From NCBI RefSeq assembly GCF_042731755.1, contig NZ_JBHWLR010000004.1, positions 372,001-436,000 on the forward strand: a stretch of DNA of 64,000 nucleotides, given 5' to 3'. Shown here in pieces: positions 39,889 to 49,215 of the stretch (its first letter is position 1; every line of letters starts with the position of its first letter). Both the position numbers and the translations under genes were made by a program. The stretch is from Promicromonospora sp042731755. Its GTDB lineage: Bacteria > Actinomycetota > Actinomycetes > Actinomycetales > Cellulomonadaceae. The notes beneath the pieces were generated by a model, which searched no databases, was not told the origin of the DNA, and saw nothing but the letters and a program-made list of their open reading frames with translations.

Positions 39889-41177
39889 CGGATCTCTCCT
39901 CCTCGGTCGCGGACCAGCTCACGCAGGCGCTCCAGCACGCGTGCGTCACCGATCCCGTCGTGCTCGTACTCGTTGGTGACCCACGCCTGCGCCGACCCGA
40001 CCCGCGAGAGCGTGTCGAGCTGCAGGCCTGAGTCCACGAACATGTCGTCGTGGTAGACGATCGCCGCCAGGGGCACCTCGTTGGCGGCCAGGCGGTCCAG
40101 GTCGTACAGCGGCGACCACTCCTGGCGCGCCGCCAGCTCGTGCACCGCGCCCGCGAACGGGCGCAGCAGCCGGATCTCGTCGAACATCCACGGGAACGCC
40201 ATCTCGCCCGTGAACAGCAGCGGACGCCGGCCCGGGTCGAACTCCGGACGCCGGTCGCGCTCCGCCTGGGCCGCCCAGCCCGTCGGGCCGTTGCCGCCGT
40301 GGCCGTAGATCGACTCCTGGAGCGTCCAGAACAGGGGGCCGTCCGCCTGCGCCGTACGGACCATCGCCTCCTGCAGGAACCCGGCCGACAGCCGGCCCGG
40401 CGCCGCGAACGCCTTCTCGACGAACCAGTGCAGCCGCTCCGGCCCCGGCTTCATGCCCAGGTCGATGCCCATGGACTGGAACCGGCGCACCGTCAGCACG
40501 TCGCCGTCCGGCAGCCGGACGTCGCCCTGCGCGAGCCGATCCGCGATCGCCGCGACCGCGTCGACGTCGGCCGGGTAACGCCGGTAGAACTCCGCCGTCT
40601 TGCCCGCCACCCGGCCGAACGTGCGGCGGTAGACCTCCGCGGCGTCGGGCGGCGTGCCCGGGATGCCGCCCGCGACGTAGCAGGCGCGCAGCGCCTGCGG
40701 CGCCACCGACAGGTACGTCAGCGTGATCCAGCCGCCGAAGCTCTGCGCCAGCGTGGCCCACCGGCGCCCGCCGTACACGTCCCGGCGCACGTCCTCCAGG
40801 TCCGCCACGATCGAGTCGGCCCGGTAGCACGCCAGCAGATCGGCACCCGCGCGGGCGTCCAGCCCGGCCAGCACCTCGCCGTCCAGCGGCGAGCTGCCGC
40901 CCGTGCCGCGCTGGTCCACCAGCACCACGCGATGGTCGCGCAGCGCCACGTCCAGCCAGCCGTCCCGCCGCAGCGGCCGCGGGTTCGCGCCGCCCGGCCC
41001 GCCCTGCAGGTACACCAGCAGCGGCAGGTCCTCGTCGCCGCGCGCCGGGTCCACCAGCTCGCGGACCAGCAACGACACCTCGCCGCGCAGGCGACCGCTC
41101 CGGTCCAGCGGCACCGCGAGACGGCGCTCGCGGACGCCGATGCCCGGCAGCAGGTAGGTGGTCCAGGTCGTGCTCAT
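39885..41177 (-). CDS. Prolyl iminopeptidase-like alpha/beta hydrolase (S33)
   Basis: The ATG at 41177 overlaps the ATPase stop by four bases. The 430-residue protein has the S33 signatures LVYLQGGPGGANPRP (oxyanion region), VLVDQRGTGGSS and the nucleophile LAQSFGGWITL; the Asp and His are likely in HDDMFVDSG and EYEHDGIGD. Length and motifs match the long proline iminopeptidases of actinobacteria. It releases N-terminal Pro or Hyp from peptides. Its place directly after the transporter ATPases suggests it handles imported peptides. Confidence 0.88.
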   Translation of the reverse strand: MSTTWTTYLLPGIGVRERRLAVPLDRSGRLRGEVSLLVRELVDPARGDEDLPLLVYLQGGPGGANPRPLRRDGWLDVALRDHRVVLVDQRGTGGSSPLDGEVLAGLDARAGADLLACYRADSIVADLEDVRRDVYGGRRWATLAQSFGGWITLTYLSVAPQALRACYVAGGIPGTPPDAAEVYRRTFGRVAGKTAEFYRRYPADVDAVAAIADRLAQGDVRLPDGDVLTVRRFQSMGIDLGMKPGPERLHWFVEKAFAAPGRLSAGFLQEAMVRTAQADGPLFWTLQESIYGHGGNGPTGWAAQAERDRRPEFDPGRRPLLFTGEMAFPWMFDEIRLLRPFAGAVHELAARQEWSPLYDLDRLAANEVPLAAIVYHDDMFVDSGLQLDTLSRVGSAQAWVTNEYEHDGIGDARVLERLRELVRDRGGEIR

Positions 41178-42025
41178 CGTGCTCCCTCCGCCGCGAGCGC
41201 CGCGTTGCGCCGTCGTGCCGCCTCCCACTCGGGGCGGATGCGGGGCACGGCGTCGAGCAGCTTGCGCGTGTACTCGTGCTGGGGCGCGTCGAAGACGGCG
41301 TCGCGGTCGCCCTCCTCGACGATCCGGCCCTGCGTCATCACCGCGACCCGGGTGGCGATCTGCCGCACCACCGCGAGGTCGTGCGCAATGAACAGGTAGG
41401 TCAGCCCCTCCTCGCGCTGCAGGTCGCGCAGCAGGTTGATGACCTGCGCCTGCACGGAGACGTCCAGGGCCGAGACGGCCTCGTCGCACACGACGACGCG
41501 CGGCCCGACCGCCAGCGCGCGGGCGATGCCGATGCGCTGCGCCTGCCCGCCGGAGAACTGCGCCGGGTACTTCTGCGAGTGGTCGGGGTCCAGCCCGACC
41601 CGCTCCATGAGCGAGCGCGTGAAAGCCCGGGCGCCGCCGGGGATGCTCCGCTGCTGGTAGAGCAGGGGAGCGGTGACGATGCGCTCCACGGTGTGCCGCG
41701 GGTTGAGCGAGGAGTACGGGTCCTGGAAGACCACCTGCACGTCGCTGCGGAACCGGCGCAGGTCGGCCCGGCCCAGCCGGGTCACGTCCTCGCCGTCGAG
41801 CTCGACGGTGCCGGAGGTGGCGTCCAGCAGCCGGGCGGCCAGCCGCGCCGTCGTCGACTTGCCCGAGCCGGACTCGCCGACCAGGGCGAGCGTGTCGCCC
41901 GCGTTGATCTCGAAGCTCACGTCGTCCACGGCCCGGAAGGTGTCCGGACGGCGCACGATGCCGCCCGTGCCCAGGACCGGGAACTCCTTGACGAGGTGCG
42001 TGGCGCGCAGCAGGGGCGTGCTCAT
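41174..42025 (-). CDS. Oligopeptide ABC transporter ATPase 2
   Basis: Start ATG 42025, overlapping the first ATPase by four bases. The 283-residue OppF/DppF-type protein has Walker A GESGSGKST, Q-loop QDPYSSLNP, signature FSGGQAQR and Walker B VVVCDEAVSALD, ending with the family's peptide-transporter C-terminal HEYTRKLLDAVP. With the neighbouring ATPase it drives import of peptides delivered by the binding protein. Confidence 0.93.
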   Translation of the reverse strand: MSTPLLRATHLVKEFPVLGTGGIVRRPDTFRAVDDVSFEINAGDTLALVGESGSGKSTTARLAARLLDATSGTVELDGEDVTRLGRADLRRFRSDVQVVFQDPYSSLNPRHTVERIVTAPLLYQQRSIPGGARAFTRSLMERVGLDPDHSQKYPAQFSGGQAQRIGIARALAVGPRVVVCDEAVSALDVSVQAQVINLLRDLQREEGLTYLFIAHDLAVVRQIATRVAVMTQGRIVEEGDRDAVFDAPQHEYTRKLLDAVPRIRPEWEAARRRNAALAAEGAR

Positions 42026-42861
42026 GCTGGTCCTCCGACCTTCTTGGTGCCGACGGCGCGCAGCTCGCCGATCTCGTCGTCGATCCGCGGGACGGCGTCG
42101 AGCAGCGCCTGCGTGTACGCGTGCCGCGGGTCCGTGAAGATCTGCTCCACGGCGCCCCGCTCCACGCACACGCCGTCCTTCATGACGACGATGTGGTCGG
42201 TGACCTCGCTGACGACGGCCAGGTCGTGCGTGATCAGCACGAGCCCCGTGCCGGTCTCGCGCCGGATCTCCTGCAGCAGGTCGAGGATCTGTGCCTGGAC
42301 GGTGACGTCGAGCGCCGTGGTGGGCTCGTCGGCGATGAGCAGCTCGGGCTCGGTGCTCAGCGCCATGGCGATCATGACGCGCTGGCGCATGCCGCCCGAG
42401 AACTGGTGCGGGTAGTGGTCCACGCGCCGCGCGGCGTCGCGGATGTGCACCCGTTCCAGCGCCTCGATCGCGACCCGCCGGGCCACGCGCCGCGTGGTGC
42501 CGGGCCGGTGGGCGCGGTAGGCCTCCTCGATCTGCAGCCCGACCGTGTAGTACGGGTTCAGTGAGGACAGCGGGTCCTGGAAGACCATGGCGACGCGGTC
42601 GCCGCGCACGCGGCGCAGCTCGGCCTCGGACATGCCGACGAGCTCCTGGCCGCCCAGCCGCACGCTGCCGCTGCGCTGCGCGGCCCGGGGCTGCAGCCCC
42701 ATGATCGCCAGGCTGGTCATGGACTTGCCGGAGCCGGACTCGCCGACGATGCCCAGCGCGCCGCCGGGCTCCAGGTCGAGGTCGAGCGAGCGGACGGCGT
42801 CCAGCGGCCCGCGCGGGGTGGGAAAGGTGACCGTGAGGTCGCGCACCTGCAGCAGGCTCAT
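42022..42861 (-). CDS. Oligopeptide ABC transporter ATPase 1
   Basis: Start ATG 42861. The 279-residue OppD/DppD-type ATPase has Walker A GESGSGKSM, QDPLSSLNP, signature FSGGMRQR and Walker B LLIADEPTTALD, then HAYTQALLDAVPR at the C-terminus. The long cysteine motif found in iron-sulfur-containing DppD/OppD proteins is absent (only one late Cys). It overlaps both neighbours by four bases. Confidence 0.93.
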   Translation of the reverse strand: MSLLQVRDLTVTFPTPRGPLDAVRSLDLDLEPGGALGIVGESGSGKSMTSLAIMGLQPRAAQRSGSVRLGGQELVGMSEAELRRVRGDRVAMVFQDPLSSLNPYYTVGLQIEEAYRAHRPGTTRRVARRVAIEALERVHIRDAARRVDHYPHQFSGGMRQRVMIAMALSTEPELLIADEPTTALDVTVQAQILDLLQEIRRETGTGLVLITHDLAVVSEVTDHIVVMKDGVCVERGAVEQIFTDPRHAYTQALLDAVPRIDDEIGELRAVGTKKVGGPA

Positions 42862-43850
42862 GCGTTCACCCGCACTCTCGGGTCGATGGCGGTGTAGACG
42901 ACGTCGACCACGATGTTGCCGACGACGACGAGGAACCCGGCGAGCAGCGTGACGCCCATGATCACCGGCTGGTCGTTGCGGGCGATGGAGTCGGCGGCCA
43001 TCTTGCCGACGCCGTTGATGCCGAAGACCGTCTCGGTGATCAGGGCCCCGCCGAGCAGGCCGGCGAAGTCCATCCCGAAGATGGTCACGATGGGCGTCAG
43101 CGCCGGGCGCAGCGCGTGCCGGCGCCAGACCAGCGGCTGGGCCAGGCCCTTGGCGTAGGCGGTGCGCACGTAGTTCTCGCGCAGCACGTCGAGCACGTTG
43201 GCGCGGGTCAGCCGCGTGTAGGCGGCCGCGTAGCCGACGGCGAGCACGATCCACGGCATGACGAAGTTGGCGAACCACTGCCCGGGGTCGTCGGCGAAGG
43301 CGACGGCCTGCGGGAAAGGCAGCCACTGCAGCTTGACCACCAGCACGTACTGCAGCACGAGCGCGAGCACGTAGTTGGGGATCGACATGCTGGTCAGCGT
43401 CAGGCCGGTGGTGAACCGGTCGAGGAACGTGCCCTCCTTGACGGCGCTGAGCAGGCCGCCGGCCAGCCCGGCGAGCAGCCACAGCACGGCGGCACCCACG
43501 GCGATCGTCGCGGAGACCGGGAGGCGCTGGATGATCATGTCCCACACGGCCTGGCTGGACTGGAACGAGTAGCCCAGGCACGGCGCGGCACACTCGACGG
43601 CGCCGGCGCCCTCACCGTAGGTGCGGCCCGCGAAGATGCCGACGACGAAGTGGAAGAACTGGGTCCAGAACGGCTGGTCCAGCCCCAGGTTGCCGCGGAT
43701 CTGGTCGATGACCTCGGGCGTGCAGTTCTTGCCGCAGATCTGCACCGCAGGGTCCGGCGACAGCGCGAAGAAGACCAGGTACGTGAACAGGCACACGAGC
43801 AGCAGCACGCCGAGGCCGGAGGCGACTCGGGTGATCAGGAACCGGGGCAT
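42858..43850 (-). CDS. Oligopeptide ABC transporter permease B
   Basis: The 330-residue permease begins MPRFLITRVASGLGVLLLVC, the usual DppB start. It has six membrane helices, a large external loop with four cysteines (ICGKNCTPE and ECAAPC) and the EAA-like loop NYVRTAYAKGL before the last helices. It forms half of the translocation pore. It overlaps its partner permease by one base. Confidence 0.9.
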   Translation of the reverse strand: MPRFLITRVASGLGVLLLVCLFTYLVFFALSPDPAVQICGKNCTPEVIDQIRGNLGLDQPFWTQFFHFVVGIFAGRTYGEGAGAVECAAPCLGYSFQSSQAVWDMIIQRLPVSATIAVGAAVLWLLAGLAGGLLSAVKEGTFLDRFTTGLTLTSMSIPNYVLALVLQYVLVVKLQWLPFPQAVAFADDPGQWFANFVMPWIVLAVGYAAAYTRLTRANVLDVLRENYVRTAYAKGLAQPLVWRRHALRPALTPIVTIFGMDFAGLLGGALITETVFGINGVGKMAADSIARNDQPVIMGVTLLAGFLVVVGNIVVDVVYTAIDPRVRVNA

Positions 43851-44839
43851 CAGCGGCCCTCCTGGGCGTCGACGACGGCGCGCAGGCGGTCGCCGAGCAC
43901 GGTGAACGAGAGCACGAGCAGGAACAGGCACGCGCCGGGGAAGACGAAGTACGCGGGGTCGACGGCGTACCACTTCACGGACGCGGCGATCATCTGGCCC
44001 CAGCTCGGCGCCGGGGGTACCACGCCGACGCCGAGGAAGGACAGGCCGGCCTCGGTGCCGACGTAGCCGGGCACGGCGAGGGTGGCCATCACGATGATGG
44101 TCGAGCGCAGGTTGGGCAGGATCTCGCGGAAGACGATGCGGGTCCCGCTCGCGCCGGCGGCCCGGGCGGCCTCGACGAACTCCCGCTGCGCGAGCGACAT
44201 GGTCTGCCCGCGCACGATGCGCGCCAGGTAGGGCCAGCCGAACACGGAGATGACCACCACGAGCAGCGCGGACCGGTTGCCCGCCGGCAGCGCCGAGAGC
44301 ACCGCGATCATGAAGATCAGCGCCGGGAACGCCATGAGGAAGTCCATGACGCGCGAGATCACCAGGTCGACCCGGCCGCCGAAGTAGCCGGCCACGAGCC
44401 CGAGCGACACGCCCAGCACGGTGGTCAGCGCGGTGGCGGACAGCGCGATGCTCATGGACACCCGGGCGCCGTAGACGATGCGGGCGAAGATGTCGCGGCC
44501 GCTGCCCGGTTCGACGCCGAACCAGTGCTCGGCGCTGACGCCGCCCCACGGGCCGATCGGCATGCCGCCGAGGTTGGGGTCGATCGCGGTCTGGTCGAAC
44601 TCGTACGGGGTCCAGCCGCTGATCGCGGTCAGGAGGGGCGCGAAGATCGCGACGAGCGTGACGAGCACGATGTAGCCGAGGCCGAGCATCGCGCCCACGT
44701 CACGGCGCAGGGCCTGCCAGGTACCGCCGGCACCCGCCCGGACGGCGCCGGCGGCTGCTGCCGCCGGCGCCTCGGGGGTGTCGTCGGTCCCGGCCTCGAC
44801 GGGCTGGGCCGTCGTGAGATCGGTCGGGAAGGACGTCAT
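43850..44839 (-). CDS. Oligopeptide ABC transporter permease C
   Basis: The 329-residue permease has a polar Ala/Pro-rich N-terminus of about 40 residues, then six membrane helices with EHWFGVEPGSGRDIFARIVY and the coupling motif FVEAARAAGASGTRIVFREI, as in DppC/OppC. It pairs with the DppB-type protein. It is three bases from the binding-protein stop. Confidence 0.92.
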   Translation of the reverse strand: MTSFPTDLTTAQPVEAGTDDTPEAPAAAAAGAVRAGAGGTWQALRRDVGAMLGLGYIVLVTLVAIFAPLLTAISGWTPYEFDQTAIDPNLGGMPIGPWGGVSAEHWFGVEPGSGRDIFARIVYGARVSMSIALSATALTTVLGVSLGLVAGYFGGRVDLVISRVMDFLMAFPALIFMIAVLSALPAGNRSALLVVVISVFGWPYLARIVRGQTMSLAQREFVEAARAAGASGTRIVFREILPNLRSTIIVMATLAVPGYVGTEAGLSFLGVGVVPPAPSWGQMIAASVKWYAVDPAYFVFPGACLFLLVLSFTVLGDRLRAVVDAQEGR

Positions 44840-44842
44840 GGA

Positions 44843-46552
44843 TCAGCCCTTCTCGGGGTCCTTGAGGCCGACACCGACGTAGTCGATGCCGCCGCTCGCG
44901 GCGTTCGCCGAGGAGTACAGCCCGGTGACGTTCTCACCCGGGAGCAGCACCGTCTTGGCGACCATGAGCGGGACGATCGGCGCGAGCTCGATGATCTGCT
45001 CGTCGAGGTCGCCCCACTGCTCGTTCGCCGCGGCGATGTCGGTCATGGCCCCGATCTCGTCGATCCGTGCGTTGACGTCCTCGTCGTCGAGCTGGGCGAG
45101 GTTGTTGTTGCCCTTCTCGTAGATGTTGCGGCCGTCGAACAGCGGCGGGATGAAGGTGGCCGCCGACGACGCCCAGTCCGGGCACCAGCCGGTGATCGCG
45201 GCGTCGTGCTGCTGCGACGGGGTGCCGATGGTCTCGTAGTAGGTGGACGTGTCGATCAGGTTCAGCTTGACCGTGATGCCGATGCGCTCGAGCGACTGCT
45301 GGATCGACTCGGCCTGGGCCTGCATCGACTCCTGCGAGCGGATGTCGAGGGTCAGGGTGAACCCGTCGGACAGGCCGGCCTCGTCGAGCAGCTTCTTGGC
45401 GGCCTCGACGTCGCCGGTGCTGTCCGCCGACGGGTACAGGTCGAAGTCCTTGTGACCGGCGACCGCCGGCGGGATGATCGTCGTGGACGGGGCACCGAGC
45501 TGCGTGCCGCCGCTCGCGTTCACGATGGAGCTGCGGTCGACGGCGTAGCTGATCGCCTGGCGCACCCGGACGTCGTCGAGCGGCGCCTTGGTGGTGTTCA
45601 GGCCCATGTAGGTGGTGCAGATGCCGTCGAACTGCAGCACGCGCTCCTGCAGCTGCGGCGTCTGGAGGCGGGGGAGCGTGGCCGGCTGGATGTTGCCGGC
45701 GATCGCGTTGACGTCCGCGCCCTGCCCGGCGATGAGGCGCTCGTCGATGGTGGCCGGGTCCAGGCCGATGGTGAACTCCCAGCCGTCCGGCTTGGCGGCG
45801 CGCACGTCGTCGGTCGCGGCGTCCCAGTTCTCGTTGCGCTCGAGCTTGATGGTGCTGCCCGGCACGTACTCGGCCAGCTTGTACGGCCCGGACGCGACGA
45901 TCTGGTGGATGAACTCGTCGCCGGCGCCGCTGCCCTCGGGGAACGGGGTCGCGTTGACCTGGGAGACGACGGCGTCGAACTCGGGGAACGGCTTCTTCAG
46001 GTGGAAGACGATCGTCTTCTCGTCCGGCGTCTCGATCGTCGGCAGGTCACCCGTCTTGTACGGGCCCTCGTAGTCCTCGGGGGCGTCGATGACCTGCTTG
46101 AGGTACGGGGAGCCGATACCGAGCTCCGGGTCCCAGGCCCGGGAGACGCCGAACTTGACCTCTGCCGAGGTGATCGGGTCGCCGTTGTCGAACTTCAGCC
46201 CGTCCTTGAGCGTGTACGTCCAGGTCAGACCGTCGTCGGACACCTCGCCGAGGGACTCCGCCAGGTCCGGGACGATCGCGGTCGGGTCGTCCGCCGAGCC
46301 CGGCGCGGACGTCGTGAGCTGGCGGTAGACCAGCCGGTAGAAGTTGTTCACGCCACCGTCCCAGCCGCGCGCCGGGTCGAGGTAGGAGAAGTCGGCGTTC
46401 TGCAGCACCTGCACGGTGCCACCCTCGGCGGGCTCGGCCCCGAAGCCGCCGCCGCCCGAGGAGGAGGCGTCCTGGCTGCCGCCGCCGCACGCGGCGAGCG
46501 CGAGCGTCGCGGCTACCGCGACGGCTGCTGTCGTCATCCGATGGAACTTCAC
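44843..46552 (-). CDS. Oligopeptide-binding lipoprotein (SBP family 5)
   Basis: The 569-residue protein has a lipoprotein signal (ALAACGGG, Cys near 22) and the family 5 binding fold: DGLTWTYTLKDGLKFDNGDP, ASGPYKLAEYVPGS, VRQAISYAVDRSSIV. It captures peptides outside the membrane for the permease pair. It is the first gene of the nine-gene operon; the promoter lies in the divergent spacer shared with the gntR gene. The ligand may be Pro/Hyp-rich or glycosylated peptides, inferred from the operon. Confidence 0.92.
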   Translation of the reverse strand: MKFHRMTTAAVAVAATLALAACGGGSQDASSSGGGGFGAEPAEGGTVQVLQNADFSYLDPARGWDGGVNNFYRLVYRQLTTSAPGSADDPTAIVPDLAESLGEVSDDGLTWTYTLKDGLKFDNGDPITSAEVKFGVSRAWDPELGIGSPYLKQVIDAPEDYEGPYKTGDLPTIETPDEKTIVFHLKKPFPEFDAVVSQVNATPFPEGSGAGDEFIHQIVASGPYKLAEYVPGSTIKLERNENWDAATDDVRAAKPDGWEFTIGLDPATIDERLIAGQGADVNAIAGNIQPATLPRLQTPQLQERVLQFDGICTTYMGLNTTKAPLDDVRVRQAISYAVDRSSIVNASGGTQLGAPSTTIIPPAVAGHKDFDLYPSADSTGDVEAAKKLLDEAGLSDGFTLTLDIRSQESMQAQAESIQQSLERIGITVKLNLIDTSTYYETIGTPSQQHDAAITGWCPDWASSAATFIPPLFDGRNIYEKGNNNLAQLDDEDVNARIDEIGAMTDIAAANEQWGDLDEQIIELAPIVPLMVAKTVLLPGENVTGLYSSANAASGGIDYVGVGLKDPEKG

Positions 46553-46855
46553 GATGTGGCCCTTCGATCAGTGACGCGGGTGCGTCGGGTGGTCTGCGGT
46601 ACGGCCCCGGCGCAGCCGCGGTCGTCGTCGACGCGGCCAGGCCTTCGATATGTGATGCGTGATATGTTACTGAGACCCTACAGGGATGTCGATGGGGTGA
46701 TTGTAAACGTCGCGTTTCGGCGGGATGACGCCAGTTTTGGCGGGCGAAAGTCCGGCGAGCGGGCCCTCGCTCAGGTACCCTCTGGCGGCATTGACGACGG
46801 TTTCCTGTCGTGTGTAATATTCTACTGTCGAAGCCTGACACCCCTGGAGAGCACC
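46553..46855. promoter_or_regulatory. Divergent control region of the hydroxyproline/peptide operons
   Basis: This 303-base spacer is locally AT-rich. Two AT-rich imperfect palindromes, GTGATATGTTAC (46659-46670) and GTGTAATATTCTAC (46812-46825), lie near the start of each operon and are candidate sites for the GntR protein encoded next door. Confidence 0.55.
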
Positions 46856-47536
46856 ATGAGCTCAGTTTCACCGACCCCGTCGGTCCGTCGTCTACCACCG
46901 GTCGCGAGCCTGCGCGAGCAGGTTCACCGCGCCCTCGTGGCGGCGATCGTCGCGGGCGAGCTGGAGCCCGGCGAGCTGGTCTCCGTGCCCACGCTGGCCG
47001 CGCGCTTCGACGTGTCCGCGACGCCGGTGCGCGAGGCCGTGCTGGACCTCGAGCGGCGCGGCTTCCTGGAGGCCGTGCGCAACAAGGGCTTCCGCGTCAC
47101 GCGCGTGAGCGACCAGACGCTGCGGCACGTCGCCGCCGTCCGGCTCGTGATCGAGCCCGTGTGGATGGAGCGGCTCGCCAAGTCGTTCCCCGTGGGGCAG
47201 CTCGGGGAGTTCCGGGCGCTCGCCGACGAGATCGTCGAGGGTGCGCGCACGGGCGACCTCATCGCGTACCTCCAGGCGGACCAGGCGTTCCACCTGCGGC
47301 TCATGGGCCTGCTGGGCAACCCGGTGGCCGGCGAGATCGTGGCGGACCTGCGGGACCGCGCGCGGCTGCTCGGGCTCTCGACGATGGTCGCGGGCGGCAC
47401 GCTGGCCGCCTCCGCCCAGGAGCACCACGAGCTGCTCGACCTGCTCGCGGCCGGCGACGGCCCCGGCGCCAAGGCGCTGATGGAACGGCACATCGGGCAC
47501 TCGCTGGGCACGTGGGCGGGCAAGCCGGAGGACTGA
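46856..47536 (+). CDS. GntR-family (FCD) regulator of the hydroxyproline locus
   Basis: The 226-residue protein has a GntR winged helix (SLREQVHRALVAAIVAGELE, VPTLAARFDVSATPVREAVL) and an FCD domain with DQAFHLRLMGLLGNPVAG and EHHELLDLL. FCD regulators bind small carboxylates. Its gene stands between the peptide operon and the hydroxyproline catabolic genes and is divergent from the former. It probably senses hydroxyproline or a pathway intermediate and controls both. Confidence 0.9.
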   Translation: MSSVSPTPSVRRLPPVASLREQVHRALVAAIVAGELEPGELVSVPTLAARFDVSATPVREAVLDLERRGFLEAVRNKGFRVTRVSDQTLRHVAAVRLVIEPVWMERLAKSFPVGQLGEFRALADEIVEGARTGDLIAYLQADQAFHLRLMGLLGNPVAGEIVADLRDRARLLGLSTMVAGGTLAASAQEHHELLDLLAAGDGPGAKALMERHIGHSLGTWAGKPED

Positions 47537-47626
47537 GCAGGACGGCCCGGCATCGGGCCGGCAGAGCAGGGCAGACACAGCAGGGCAGGAACAGTGCAGG
47601 ACGACGGAGCGACGGAGGGGGTGGAC

Positions 47627-48844
47627 GTGGCAGCGGACGTGGTGATCGTCGGCGCCGGGATCGTGGGCGCCGCGTGCGCGCGCTCCCTGGCTCTGGCCGG
47701 AGCGAGCGTCGTGGTGCTCGACCGCGGGGCCGCGGCCGCCGGCACCAGCGCGCACGGCGAGGGCAACCTGCTGGTCTCGGACAAGGGCCCGGGACCGGAG
47801 CTGGTGCTCGCCCAGGAGTCGCTGCGCCGGTGGACGGCGCTCGCCGGGGAGCTGGCCGACGAGCTCGGCCCGCGGTTCCCGTCGGTCGAGCACGACGCCA
47901 AGGGTGGCGTGGTCGTCGTGGCCTCGGACGGCGGTCTGGCCGGGCTGCGCGAGTTCGCCGCGGGGCAGAGGGCCGCGGACGTCGAGGCTGTCGAGGTGAC
48001 CGGCGACCAGGCCCGCGAGCTCGAGCCCGACCTCGCGCCCGGCGTCCTGGGCGCGATCCACTACCCGCAGGACGCGCAGGTGCAGCCGGTCGTCGCCGCC
48101 GAGGCGCTGCTGGCGTCCGCGCGCCGGGCCGGCGCCGTCGTCCGCACGGGGGTCGAGGTGACCGGGCCGCTGCTGGGGGCCGACGGGCGCCTGACCGGCG
48201 TCGCGACCACCCAGGGCGACGTCGCCGCCGGAGCCGTGGTCGTCGCGGCCGGGCCGTGGTCGGCGGACGTCGCGGAGCGGCTCGGCTCGTGGGTCCCGGT
48301 GCGGCCGCGCCGCGGGACCGTGCTCGTGACCACGCCCATGGCGCAGCGCATCCACCACAAGGTGTACGACGGCGACTACTTCGCTGCCACCCAGTCCGCG
48401 GGGGAGGAGCTGCAGACGTCGGCCGTCATCGAGTCGACGCGCGGCGGGACCGTGCTGATCGGGTCGAGCCGGGAGCAGGTGGGGTTCGACGAGCGCTTCC
48501 GCGCCGAGGTGCTCGCCCAGATGGCGCGGCGCGCCGTGACGGTCTTCCCGTTCCTCGCCGAGACCAACGTGATGCGCTCCTACCTGGGCTTCCGCCCGTA
48601 CATGCCGGACCACCTGCCCGTGATCGGCGCCGACCCGGCGCTGCCCGGCCTGTGGTTCGCGACCGGTCACGAGGGCGCGGGCGTCGGCCTGGCGCCCGCG
48701 ACCGGGGACCTGATCGCCGCAGGCCTGCTGGGGACGGAGCCCGCCGTGGACCCGCGCCCGTACGCGGCGGACCGCCCCACGCTCCAGGCCCTGCGCCCCA
48801 CCCCGGTGTCGGAGAACGCCGCCCACGAGGGAGCACGACCATGA
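47627..48844 (+). CDS. D-hydroxyproline dehydrogenase, FAD (DAO-family) subunit
   Basis: GTG 47627 is chosen for the GGAGGGG six bases upstream; GTG 47594 is in frame but lacks a site. The 405-residue protein has the FAD motif VVIVGAGIVGAACARSLALAG and the DAO-fold ending GHEGAGVGLAPATGDLIAAG. With the next two genes it forms the three-part set (DAO-like, small ferredoxin-like, FAD/BFD-like) known for D-hydroxyproline dehydrogenase of hydroxyproline users (LhpB/LhpE/LhpF type). It oxidises cis-4-hydroxy-D-proline to the pyrroline. A sarcosine- or proline-oxidase role is the alternative, less likely in this pathway context. Confidence 0.85.
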   Translation: MAADVVIVGAGIVGAACARSLALAGASVVVLDRGAAAAGTSAHGEGNLLVSDKGPGPELVLAQESLRRWTALAGELADELGPRFPSVEHDAKGGVVVVASDGGLAGLREFAAGQRAADVEAVEVTGDQARELEPDLAPGVLGAIHYPQDAQVQPVVAAEALLASARRAGAVVRTGVEVTGPLLGADGRLTGVATTQGDVAAGAVVVAAGPWSADVAERLGSWVPVRPRRGTVLVTTPMAQRIHHKVYDGDYFAATQSAGEELQTSAVIESTRGGTVLIGSSREQVGFDERFRAEVLAQMARRAVTVFPFLAETNVMRSYLGFRPYMPDHLPVIGADPALPGLWFATGHEGAGVGLAPATGDLIAAGLLGTEPAVDPRPYAADRPTLQALRPTPVSENAAHEGARP

Positions 48845-49215
48845 CGTCGAGCCGTATCCCGGCCGCCGCCGACCCGGTGCTGCCGGGTCCCGACCGGCCC
48901 CTGACGATCTGGGTCGACGGCGAGCCCGTCACCGGCACGGCCGGGCAGACCATCGCGGGCGTCCTGCTGGGCGCCGGACGGCGCCAGTGGCGCTCGACCG
49001 GCCAGAGCGGCGCACCGCGCGGCGTGTTCTGCGGCATCGGCGTGTGCTTCGACTGCGTCGTGGAGGTCAACGGCCTGCGCGACGTACGGGCCTGCCTGCG
49101 CCGCGCGCAGGACGGCGACGTCGTGGCGCGGCAGGGTGAGCCGTTCGGCGAGCCCGGCGGCGGGCCTGGTGTCGGGCGGTTGGACGAGCACGACGGACCG
49201 GAGGTGACCCGATGA
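48841..49215 (+). CDS. Dehydrogenase [2Fe-2S] subunit
   Basis: The 124-residue protein overlaps both neighbours by four bases. Four cysteines in GVFCGIGVCFDCVVEV and DVRACLRR form a ferredoxin-type [2Fe-2S] site as in the small subunit of hydroxyproline dehydrogenase and sarcosine-oxidase-like complexes. A Gly/Asp-rich tail follows. It carries electrons between the two flavin subunits. Confidence 0.88.
   Translation: MTSSRIPAAADPVLPGPDRPLTIWVDGEPVTGTAGQTIAGVLLGAGRRQWRSTGQSGAPRGVFCGIGVCFDCVVEVNGLRDVRACLRRAQDGDVVARQGEPFGEPGGGPGVGRLDEHDGPEVTR

Noticed and set aside
44525..47536. A 1,003-codon plus-strand frame ending in the GntR regulator
   Set aside because: Most of it is antisense to the permease and binding-protein genes; only the part from ATG 46856 shows a protein family.
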